Assembly: GCA_938005315.1 (NCBI GenBank)
Contig: CALLOB010000070.1
Span: 1-59,158, forward strand
Source of the DNA: an uncultured Phycisphaerae bacterium
GTDB lineage: Bacteria; Planctomycetota; Phycisphaerae; UBA1845; PWPN01
Direction of reading: 5' to 3'
Length of the DNA stretch: 59,158 nucleotides
Of the stretch, positions 25,893 through 33,240 are shown in pieces. The position numbers and the translations under genes were made by a program. Every line of letters starts with the position of its first letter. Within the stretch, counting starts at the first letter, position 1. The notes under the pieces are model-generated. The model saw only the letters and a program-made list of their open reading frames with translations, did no database searches and was not told the DNA's origin.

Positions 25893-27002
25893 TCAGGACT
25901 TCGCGGCCGCGGGAGAACGCTCGGGAATCCTGAAGGCTGCGTTGCAGGTGTTGCACCTGCCGGTCTTGCCCCGGGCCTCCTCGGGAAAGGACAGGTTCGC
26001 CCTGCACTTCGGGCAGCGCAGGTTCACGCGCCCGGAGTCCGCCACCGCCGTCGAGCCCGAAACCGGGATCATGAACACCGCCGAGCACTTGCCGCACATC
26101 ACCTTGCGGCCGCGGGCGGTCGGCGGAAACTCCAGCATCTCCATGCACCTGGGGCAGCGGATGTGAACCGGCGACGGCGCCTTGGCCTCCTGACCGCCGG
26201 ATTTCCTGGTGTCGTCCTTGCGGGCAGCCTCGCTCCCGGTCTGCCCGCCCTTCCTGGCCGCGGGCTCCTGCGCGGCCAGCGCCGCCTTTCGGGCCCGCTC
26301 CTGCTTGAGCTTCTCCCGGCGGCGCTCCTCGGCCTTCCTGCGGAGCTCCATCTCGCGCTGACGCCGCTCACGGGCCTCGTCCTGAGGCGAGCGTTCCTTC
26401 AGCTCCGCGCCGGTGGCCTGCTGCCATGCGTAAGAGAACAGCAGCTCGAACTCCCGGCACTGCATCTGCCGGACGACCTGCTCGGTCGCGCTGCCGAACC
26501 TGCCCAGCCGGGTCTGCTCGAAGAGGTCCGCGTACAGGCAGGGCTCCCATCCGCCGCTGAAGTCGATGAAGCTCTTGAGCCGCCCGATGCCCTGGTGAAT
26601 CGCCGGATCGATCACCGAGGCGGCATACCGCGCGAGATTGGCGTGGATCTCGTGTTCGCCCACCGACGTGAGCAGCTTCTTGGCCTGATCGCTTCGACCG
26701 CTCTGACGCTCCACGAACCCCAGCAAGTACAACCCCTCACGCTGTGGCAGGCCCTTGAGGGCGTCGCAACACGCCTCATGCCAGCCCGTCCACAGGAAGA
26801 GCATGGCCCGGATCAACTCCGCGTGCGGCTGGTCCAGCAGCTGAACCCCCGCGAAGAGGTCGGACAGCGGGGTCTCCTCCAGAAGTTTGCGGGCCGCGCG
26901 ATTGGGCCCCTCCTGCCACAGCAGCGTGGGCAGATCCGCGCCCCGAAGCATCAGCACCGTCGCGATCGGCGACGGCAGTTGCGATGGGTCCAGTGCGATC
27001 AT
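25893..27002 (-). CDS. coiled-coil protein with two C-terminal zinc-ribbon motifs
   Basis: From the ATG at 27002 (MIALDPSQ) the protein has 369 residues. Residues 1-230 are helical with no recognised family. Residues about 230-290 are a highly charged helix (EARERRQREMELRRKAEERR) that may form a coiled coil. Two zinc-ribbon modules follow: CPRC...CGKC and CPKC...CNTC, each with about 17 residues between CxxC pairs, of the MJ0042-like type common in planctomycetes. They could bind zinc and mediate protein or nucleic-acid contacts. It is 76 bases downstream of the CheX-like gene. Confidence 0.78.
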   Translation of the reverse strand: MIALDPSQLPSPIATVLMLRGADLPTLLWQEGPNRAARKLLEETPLSDLFAGVQLLDQPHAELIRAMLFLWTGWHEACCDALKGLPQREGLYLLGFVERQSGRSDQAKKLLTSVGEHEIHANLARYAASVIDPAIHQGIGRLKSFIDFSGGWEPCLYADLFEQTRLGRFGSATEQVVRQMQCREFELLFSYAWQQATGAELKERSPQDEARERRQREMELRRKAEERRREKLKQERARKAALAAQEPAARKGGQTGSEAARKDDTRKSGGQEAKAPSPVHIRCPRCMEMLEFPPTARGRKVMCGKCSAVFMIPVSGSTAVADSGRVNLRCPKCRANLSFPEEARGKTGRCNTCNAAFRIPERSPAAAKS

Positions 27003-27078
27003 GATGACTCCACCCTGCCGCAGATGCCTGCGATGCCCTGGTGCCTCGCCCGATGCTTCGGCCGTTCGTCCCGGCCGC

Positions 27079-27576
27079 TCAACGCCCCCGCAATGCGGGA
27101 GAAGCGGCGACCTCCGCATCGACGGTCATCGCGATCTCCAGCACGAAACGTCCCAGGCTCGAGTCGAACGGCAACGCCAGCCGCGGCTCGCCTCCCGGTC
27201 CGCCCGGCTGACGATCCTCCCTCACCGCCACCTCCGGGGCCCCGAACCTCGGCTCGAGCCGCCCCTTCAGATCGGCGGCGGCGCCGGCGGCGATCTGGGA
27301 CAGCAGTTGAGCCATCAGCGGCTGGAAGCGTTCGTCCGCGGGCGTCAGGGAGACCCCCGCCACGGCCGAAGCCACCCGCTCGGCCGTGCCTGCACTCAGG
27401 CACAAGCCCAGACCCGCCGCCTCGACGCCCTCGACCCTCATCCGCAGCGCCACTTCACCGGCCGGATCCTTGTCCGTCCGGATGAAAGCCTTGCCGCCGA
27501 CCAATTCCGTGTTCAGCAGCTTCCGGAATGTCTGCCTGGTCGCCACAATGCACGCATTCACGAACCGGACGTCCAA
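27079..27576 (-). CDS. CheX-like chemotaxis phosphatase domain protein
   Basis: The start is TTG at 27576, giving MDVRFVNACIVATRQTFRKL, which matches the opening of CheX/CheC-family proteins (MDVxxxNxFIxAT). Residues about 70-110 (AGVSLTPADERFQPLMAQLL then SQIAAGAAADL) cover the second helix, where the usual ExxN dephosphorylation pair would lie; I see Asp-Glu and Gln but no clean ExxN. It may therefore be a structural relative and not an active CheY-P phosphatase. Length (165) fits. No other chemotaxis gene is nearby; it is probably co-transcribed with the zinc-ribbon gene. Confidence 0.75.
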   Translation of the reverse strand: MDVRFVNACIVATRQTFRKLLNTELVGGKAFIRTDKDPAGEVALRMRVEGVEAAGLGLCLSAGTAERVASAVAGVSLTPADERFQPLMAQLLSQIAAGAAADLKGRLEPRFGAPEVAVREDRQPGGPGGEPRLALPFDSSLGRFVLEIAMTVDAEVAASPALRGR

Positions 27577-27890
27577 GACTGCTTCGCCCCTTCCCGCCTT
27601 CCGTCGGGCATGCCTCCGAACGCAGGCCCCCTGCGGCTCGCCTCGCCGGCGTCCCCTGTCTCGTCAGATCGCCCTCTGTGCAGCGTATCGGTCGGACAGG
27701 CCGAAGCCTGAACATTCCACTCGACCGGAGTCCGGAGTCGTCTGACCCTGTCCGGGGCGTACCCGCGCAAATCATGCGGGCAACCGGTCTCACACATGGA
27801 ACGCCGATTCGTGCATCGGTCGGCTTATCGGACGCGCCCCCCGCGAAGCCGGGCCCCTCGAAGATGATGCTGCCTGTCGCCCACCTCTCC
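27577..27890. other. intergenic region between TetR and CheX-like genes
   Basis: About 314 bases with no convincing gene. I see no T-run terminator after the TetR gene and no consensus promoter for the CheX-like gene. Confidence 0.4.
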
Positions 27891-28520
27891 TCAGCTCGGC
27901 CTCGGGAGATGGGCCGCGCGCCAGAGGAGTTCTCCGACCGGCCGGAGATTGATCCCCGCCTTGGCAACCACCATCGCCCCCAGCAGCGTCTGCAGAATCC
28001 AGTCGGCCCGTTCTGAGTCTTCAAGCCCCCGATTTGCCAGACTGGCCGCCCGCGCTGCCGAAATCCCCTCCACCAAAGCGTTCCGCAAACCGGCCAGGAC
28101 CTCCTGAACCGCCTGCCGGAGCACTCCGTCCGAATCGTTGAGCTCCACGCAGAGCATGACCAGCAACCTTCCGTGCCGCGATCGCGAACCGGCGGCAAGC
28201 TCGCTCAGGCCTTCCAACAGCAGGCCCAGGTCGATCCCGGCCTCCGGGGTCGGGCGAGCGCGATCGATCACTTCCCGACGGATGTCATCCGCCATCACCT
28301 CAATGGCCGCCAGAGCGACTTCCTGCTTGGACTTGAAATGGTGGTAGAACGCCCCCTTGGTCAGCCCCGTGGCGTCCTGGATGTCGGCAATGCCTGTGTG
28401 GTGGTAGCCGTAATCGCCGAAAAGCCGCCCGGCCACCTCCAGAATGTCGGCTCGCGTCCGCTCGCCCCGTTTCTGACACCCTCGATGAATTACATGTTCG
28501 TCTGCCGTTTGGCGCTGCAT
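27891..28520 (-). CDS. TetR/AcrR family transcriptional regulator
   Basis: The ATG at 28520 follows GAGG and gives 209 residues. The N-terminal TetR helix-turn-helix spans about residues 18-65: RADILEVAGRLFGDYGYHHT, then GIADIQDATGLTKGAFYHHF and KSKQEVALAAI, with the classic recognition segment TKGAFYHHFKSK. The C-terminal domain is helical and would bind a small ligand and dimerise. A palindrome upstream overlaps its own predicted start point, so autorepression is likely. The divergent gene at 28778 is a possible second target. Confidence 0.94.
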   Translation of the reverse strand: MQRQTADEHVIHRGCQKRGERTRADILEVAGRLFGDYGYHHTGIADIQDATGLTKGAFYHHFKSKQEVALAAIEVMADDIRREVIDRARPTPEAGIDLGLLLEGLSELAAGSRSRHGRLLVMLCVELNDSDGVLRQAVQEVLAGLRNALVEGISAARAASLANRGLEDSERADWILQTLLGAMVVAKAGINLRPVGELLWRAAHLPRPS

Positions 28521-28543
28521 ACACCACCTCGCCCTCAATGCAT

Positions 28544-28557
28544 ACCGTCCGGTCGGT
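28544..28557. promoter_or_regulatory. putative TetR-family operator
   Basis: ACCGTCCGGTCGGT is a 14-bp dyad in which 12 positions are symmetric (only positions 5 and 10 break it). It has the CCGG centre and ACCG/CGGT arms common in TetR-family operators. It lies 24 bases before the TetR start codon and over the predicted start point. Confidence 0.55.
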
Positions 28558-28560
28558 CTT

Positions 28561-28588
28561 ATTCTATGAAAAGCGATCAAAAGAGCAA
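28561..28588 (-). promoter_or_regulatory. predicted promoter of the TetR gene
   Basis: On the minus strand TTGCTC (28588-28583) and TAGAAT (28566-28561) are separated by 16 bases. The predicted start, near 28555, falls inside the operator-like dyad. Confidence 0.5.
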
Positions 28589-28777
28589 GGACCGCCGGCC
28601 ACGTTGGGATTTACTGCAGGGCAGGTGATGTCCTCCACCCACCGAGTTCTCGCGTCAATGCGGGCTGAACTCATGAAGGTTGCTCGTGAGCCCCGCTCCG
28701 TGCTTGTGACCCCCGTTCCAGGGCGATAAACTGCCCCTGTACTTGCGATTTCAAACCTCTCGCCGGAAGACCCCGTC

Positions 28778-30853
28778 ATGAGCGGTACGCCCAGCCGAGA
28801 ACCACCCCATGACTCCACCGGAGGAGGCCAGGACAAAGCGCCGCTGCCTGGCGCCGATCCCGCAGGCGGCCGGACTGCCTCCCCTGAGCCCCGCCGCGAC
28901 CCCCGTATTCCCAAGCCCCAGGTACCTGTCTGTGAAGTGCCTCTGTCCGATGGAAGTCCGACCGCTCCGGCCCAATCATTGCCGGCTTCGTCAGCCTCGG
29001 GTCCTAGCGAGCCGCGTCCAGCCCCGACCTCGATGCCCGGCGACCTGGAGTCTGCGGGGATGGTGCAAGGCCTGCCGGATGACCGTCCCCCGCCGAACAG
29101 TCTGGAACGCGGCGAGTTGCCCGGCGGCCAGGTCCTCGCCCTGCGGAGCACGGCAGGCAGACGGCTGGGCGTCTGGCTTCTGCTGGGCGGCCTGGCGTCG
29201 TCCGTGGCGGGCGTGATTCTCGCCGCGACAGCCCCGAGCTGGACGCCGCCGGCATACCGCGCCGAGGCAAGCCTGCTGGTCCCTGCGGATCGCTCCGAGG
29301 TCTGGGCATCCTGCGTCGCCCAGCTGTCCAGCCAGCGGGACGTGATGCTGGATCTCAAAGATGTTGAGGGACGGATCACGCTGGCCATCCAGGGCAGCGA
29401 CCCCTCCGCCATGTGCGCGCGGCTGGACGCGCTGGGCTCGAGTGTCGTCGAACGCGTGCGGGCCGCCTGTGCGCCGATCGTGCCGGCCGAGAGCCCGGGT
29501 GCCGATCGCCTTCTCGCCGAGCTCCAGGAGGTGCGCCAGCAGCTGGTGTCCGCGGCAGACGCCGATGCCGAGGCGAGGGCACAGGCCGGCCGCATCGAGG
29601 AGCACTTGAAACGCTGGCAACGCCTCGAAGCCGATCGCCGGCGGCTGGCCGAAGGTGTTGAAGCGGCCACCACCCGGATGGCCTCCACGGCACCGGCCGA
29701 AGCCTCGATCCAGATCTCCCCCGAGGAAGTGAACCTGGCACTGGCCGGGGATTCGCGCAGCCTCGCGGACCGCGACGCGCTGGTCCACCAGGAGGCCGAG
29801 CTTCGGCGGATCCTGGCTAAAACCCTGGAAGGCGGGGCCGCGAGCTTCACCGAGCTGCATCGCCAGATTGCGGCTGCCCGTGAGCACCTGGATGCCGCCC
29901 GGAAGGGCAACCACGGCTCGCAGGTTAACAACCGTCTGCTGGCCATGGGCGAAGCCGTCAATGAATGGGAACGTGCCGCCGAAAGCCTTCAGACGGTGTG
30001 GAACGCCCAGAATCGGCTTTTGGCCGAGCAGCCCGGGGGCCGGACCGAGCCGCTGGAGGTCCAGGAGCTTCTGAGCCGCGCCTGCCGGACGTTCCTCGAC
30101 CAGATGCTCCTGCCCCGAGCCCGGTTCAGGCGCGCCCTGGATGAAATCGGGCAGGGGGAAGACGAACTGACGAAACGACTGGTACTGCAGAATGCCCTGA
30201 TGCGTCAGCTCGAACCGCTGGTCAAGGCAGTTGACGCCGTCACCGCCTCGGCCCGGGCCCTGATTCCCCCCGAAAACGTCGAGCTGGCCGCAGCGGTCGA
30301 TCGCCTGACGGCTTTGCGCGCACGCCTCCAGGCCCGACGGGCTGAATGCGGTCAACGACTCAAGGATCAGCGCCTGGCCCAGTTGCGCGCCGAGTACGCT
30401 CAGGCGGCCAGGGAAGCCGCCGGGCGTCGCGAGGATCTCATCCGCGAGGGCGTTCGGCAGGATCTCGAGATCGCGGCGGCCGCCGCCGAGACGTCCGCGA
30501 CGCTGACCGAGCTTCAGGCCCGCCTGAACACGCTGCAGGAGCGAGAGATTCTCCATCAGCAGCAGGCGGATATCCAGGGCCGGCTGATCGAACTGGCCCG
30601 CGAGCGGGCCGCCGCGTCCGCGCAGGCCATGCGCCCCTGGGAGATCCGGTACGTGCCCGCCTCTGCGGCGGTGATTCCTCCGCCCACGGACCGCACACAG
30701 CGCCGGGCGGCGGCGGTCGGGCTTCTGCCCGCCGGTCTCTACGCGCTGGCCTGCCTGATCGGGTGGCGGGTGTCGGCGAGTCGAGCCGCGCGCGACGGCA
30801 TGGAAAGCTGCTCCCGCGCACTGCGTGCCGCGACCACCGCGAGTCTTGACTGA
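28778..30853 (+). CDS. Wzz/GumC-like coiled-coil membrane protein
   Basis: The 691-residue protein has a Pro-rich, disordered cytoplasmic N-terminus (1-125), a membrane helix at about 131-151 (GVWLLLGGLASSVAGVILAA), then about 490 residues of mainly charged coiled coil (LLAELQEVRQQLVSAADADA, LRARLQARRAECGQRLKDQR), and a second membrane helix near 645-665 (GLLPAGLYALACLIGWRV). Two membrane helices flanking a large coiled periplasmic region is the topology of polysaccharide co-polymerases such as Wzz and GumC. The segment AYRAEASLLVPADRSEVWAS fits the start of a Wzz domain. No tyrosine kinase domain is fused. A GGAAG site precedes the ATG. Confidence 0.75.
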   Translation: MSGTPSREPPHDSTGGGQDKAPLPGADPAGGRTASPEPRRDPRIPKPQVPVCEVPLSDGSPTAPAQSLPASSASGPSEPRPAPTSMPGDLESAGMVQGLPDDRPPPNSLERGELPGGQVLALRSTAGRRLGVWLLLGGLASSVAGVILAATAPSWTPPAYRAEASLLVPADRSEVWASCVAQLSSQRDVMLDLKDVEGRITLAIQGSDPSAMCARLDALGSSVVERVRAACAPIVPAESPGADRLLAELQEVRQQLVSAADADAEARAQAGRIEEHLKRWQRLEADRRRLAEGVEAATTRMASTAPAEASIQISPEEVNLALAGDSRSLADRDALVHQEAELRRILAKTLEGGAASFTELHRQIAAAREHLDAARKGNHGSQVNNRLLAMGEAVNEWERAAESLQTVWNAQNRLLAEQPGGRTEPLEVQELLSRACRTFLDQMLLPRARFRRALDEIGQGEDELTKRLVLQNALMRQLEPLVKAVDAVTASARALIPPENVELAAAVDRLTALRARLQARRAECGQRLKDQRLAQLRAEYAQAAREAAGRREDLIREGVRQDLEIAAAAAETSATLTELQARLNTLQEREILHQQQADIQGRLIELARERAAASAQAMRPWEIRYVPASAAVIPPPTDRTQRRAAAVGLLPAGLYALACLIGWRVSASRAARDGMESCSRALRAATTASLD

Positions 30854-31272
30854 ACACTGCCGACTGAATTGTGCGTCTCATGACCGCCTTGCCCACCGGA
30901 CCGGGTTCTCCGCCAGGCAGCCGACGGCGGCGGGACAACCCCTTTACGGTGCACCGTGCCGGTCGATACCCGCCAAGTTCGGGGGGCGTTCGTCAGGCGA
31001 GGCTGATAGCGCCTTACCCTAACGGAGTACCGCCTGCCCGAGACCAGGTACGACGCGGGCATCGGGAATCCGAAAGCCTTCAATTGCTCATGGCGGCAGA
31101 GGCACGGCCGAGACGCGAAACCGCCCTGGCGGTACCGAAAACGGCGATCGGACGGGTTCGATCACCCCAATGGAGCGTATCAGGGGCGTCGTTTCAGGAC
31201 TCGCCGGAGCTATCGGCCTGTGGGGCGATCGGGGGGTTGGGGAGAGAATGTGGATTTTTCGGGGGCGGCGTC
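30854..31272. other. intergenic region upstream of the RRM gene
   Basis: About 420 bases with several short GC-rich repeats but no frame with family similarity. The bases after 31273 carry the RRM promoter and leader. I see nothing else recognisable. Confidence 0.4.
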
Positions 31273-31300
31273 TTGCCAACGCTTTGCGGCGCGGTACAAT
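31273..31300 (+). promoter_or_regulatory. sigma70 promoter of the RRM gene
   Basis: TTGCCA (31273-31278) and TACAAT (31295-31300) are separated by 16 bases. The predicted start near 31307 would give a leader of about 165 bases before the RRM start codon. Confidence 0.6.
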
Positions 31301-31472
31301 GCTCTTGGTTGGTTCGTCGAATGAGTCGGGCACGCGGCACAAGCATGTTGTCAAGTCCGGACCGAAATCTCAATCGCCATCCTACCTACCTGGGCCGAGA
31401 CGGTGGCCCCTTTCTGACAGGACCCGGAAAGTGAAAAGCGGGTCGCGAACGCCCTCGCACAGGAGATGATCG

Positions 31473-31805
31473 ATGGGCAAGAAGTTGTATGTGGGCAACC
31501 TGCCGTTCAGTGTCAGCAGCTCGGAGCTTCAGGAGCTGTTTTCGGCACACGGTACCGTTCAGAGCGCCGAAGTCATCAGCGACCGTGCCACGGGTCGCAG
31601 CAAAGGCTTTGGTTTCGTCGAAATGAGCAACGACGACGAGGCTCAGTCGGCAATCAACGCGCTGAACGGAAAGGATCACGGCGGCCGGCCGCTGACCGTG
31701 AACGAGGCCAAGCCGCGTGAGGACCGCGGCGGCGGCCGGGGCGGCTACGGTGGCGGCGGCGGCCGAGGCGGCTACGGTGGCGGCGGCCGGGGAAGCCGTT
31801 ACTGA
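31473..31805 (+). CDS. glycine-rich RRM RNA-binding protein (cold-inducible type)
   Basis: A single RNA-recognition motif fills residues 4-80, with RNP2 as KLYVGNLPFS and RNP1 as SKGFGFVEM; the aromatic residues that stack on RNA bases (Tyr6, Phe47, Phe49) are present. The C-terminus is a GGYGGGG-type glycine/arginine-rich tail of about 30 residues. This architecture matches bacterial Rbp proteins such as the cold-inducible cyanobacterial set, thought to act as RNA chaperones. The ATG follows AGGAG by 9 bases. A strong hairpin terminator follows the gene, so it is monocistronic. Confidence 0.95.
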   Translation: MGKKLYVGNLPFSVSSSELQELFSAHGTVQSAEVISDRATGRSKGFGFVEMSNDDEAQSAINALNGKDHGGRPLTVNEAKPREDRGGGRGGYGGGGGRGGYGGGGRGSRY

Positions 31806-31857
31806 TCGCCGAGGAACCCCTCCCGCGGCAGGACTTGTCCCGCACTGAAACCGGCAA

Positions 31858-31886
31858 GGCTACCCGCACATGCGGGTGGCCTTCTC
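31858..31886 (+). terminator. hairpin terminator after the RRM gene
   Basis: GGC-T-ACCCGC (31858-31867) pairs with GCGGGT-G-GCC (31872-31881) around an ACAT loop, a 10-bp stem with one T-G pair, followed by TTCTCTAT. The T-tract is weak, but the stem is strong and well placed 53 bases after the stop. Confidence 0.65.
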
Positions 31887-31943
31887 TATGCGCTCGATGT
31901 GCCGCGGAATCGGCCGGCGGAGCGAACCTGAGGGGCTCAGCTT

Positions 31944-32366
31944 TCAGTGGACGGCGGCGGTGGCCGGTGCTTGCGGTGAGGCGTTGTCGGCCGGCCGGGC
32001 CTGGTAGCCCAGGTCCGCCAATGCGGCGACGACCGCCGCGGTCTGGGGCCCTTGGTCGCGACCGCAGAGAAGCCAAGCCGTCCTGCGGTCGAAGGAGGCC
32101 CGGGCTTTCCTGACGCCCGGCATCCGGGCCAGGGTTCTTGCGATGCTCAACGCACAGCCCTCGCAATGCATCCCCTCGACGGCGAAGCTCATGAGCGTCT
32201 CGTCGACGGCCTGAATCAACGGGTCGTCGGCCACCTCGAAGGTGCCGGTTGCGGTCGAGGAATCGGGCGGCGGGCTGACGGCCCGTTCGCCGGAGTCACA
32301 CCCGGCCACGGCGCATGCGATCGCCCAGGCGACCACCCCCACGATCAGATATCGGCTGCAGGACAT
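31944..32366 (-). CDS. lipoprotein with heavy-metal-associated (HMA) domain
   Basis: The ATG at 32366 follows GGAGG by 7 bases. The N-terminus is a lipoprotein signal ending AVAGC (Cys23). Residues about 58-130 form an HMA ferredoxin-like fold with GMHCEGC (Cys68 and Cys71), which binds Cu(I) or a similar soft metal, followed by ARMPGVRKARASFDRRTAWL and AALADLGYQA. A membrane-anchored periplasmic metallochaperone or mercury/copper scavenger is likely. No metal ATPase is adjacent, so its partner is unknown. It faces the RRM gene tail to tail. Confidence 0.9.
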   Translation of the reverse strand: MSCSRYLIVGVVAWAIACAVAGCDSGERAVSPPPDSSTATGTFEVADDPLIQAVDETLMSFAVEGMHCEGCALSIARTLARMPGVRKARASFDRRTAWLLCGRDQGPQTAAVVAALADLGYQARPADNASPQAPATAAVH

Positions 32367-32564
32367 GACATGCCTCCGGAATCTCCAGTACCCCCGGGTG
32401 CCGGCCGGGGCCGTTCGGGGCACGACCGGCGATTGAAACCGTCAGGATACTGTTTCAAGGGTCCATGGACAAAACCAAGCGCTCTCCGCCGGCAATAACG
32501 GCGCCGGTTCGGGCTCGTCGCGATCAGGCCCTCTGACGGTTCAACAGGGAGGGTTCATCGTGGC

Positions 32565-32957
32565 TCAGAAAAGCCAGCTGATCAGCACGAGATCAACCAG
32601 CAGAGCGACAACGGCCGCAAAGGCCAGCTGGATCGCCGGGGACCATGCAGGCGGTCGGCTTTCGTCCTGCAGGAAAGCCGGGGGTGGTTCAAGCGGCTCG
32701 AGGTCCCCGGAATAGTACTGGGCTTCGGCAATCAGCAGGGCAGCCTCGAAGTCGGCGATGCCCATTCGTGACGCCTGTTTGAGCAGGGCCTGGCGGCGCG
32801 AATAGCGAAGGAAGCCGGCGTCCAGCTCCGCGACCACCATGCCCTTGAAGATCCGCCGCGCTTCCTCCCGCGTCAGCACGAAGGCGTCGTGGCAAGCAGC
32901 GGTTCGCCCGGCCTGCAGCAGTCGTAAAGGCGTTTTCTCCACCAACCTCCACCTCAC
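32565..32957 (-). CDS. hypothetical C-tail-anchored membrane protein
   Basis: The 130-residue protein starts at GTG 32957 (a GTG at 32942 is also possible). Residues about 27-85 are helical and charged (LTREEARRIFKGMVVAELDA then ADFEAALLIAEAQYYSG). A single membrane helix closes the protein (LAFAAVVALLVDLVLISWLF), which would anchor it with the N-terminus in the cytoplasm. A TAGAAT hexamer (minus strand 32968-32963) lies where transcription would begin at the GTG itself. I do not recognise a family. Bases 32958-33240 hold no other gene. Confidence 0.65.
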   Translation of the reverse strand: MRWRLVEKTPLRLLQAGRTAACHDAFVLTREEARRIFKGMVVAELDAGFLRYSRRQALLKQASRMGIADFEAALLIAEAQYYSGDLEPLEPPPAFLQDESRPPAWSPAIQLAFAAVVALLVDLVLISWLF

Positions 32958-33240
32958 GCCCGATTCTACCGGCCCGTGCGACCGTCATCTACGCGAAAAA
33001 CTGTTTTCCCTGAAGATTTGCCGCTTACGGACGCGGCGGGCGGCTCTTCCGGCGGGAACGATGGTTTATCGGACGCCGCAGGGAATGGATGGGACTCAGG
33101 AGCCGCGCGATCCCGGCGCCGTCCGCCCGACCAGCCCGTCGGCGCGATGAAGCTCTGTCGTCCAAGCAGGTGCCGCGCCGGCAACGGGTCGTGTCGAATC
33201 GGGGCTCCGGCCGCGCCATGCCGATCCCTCGCCGGGCGGT

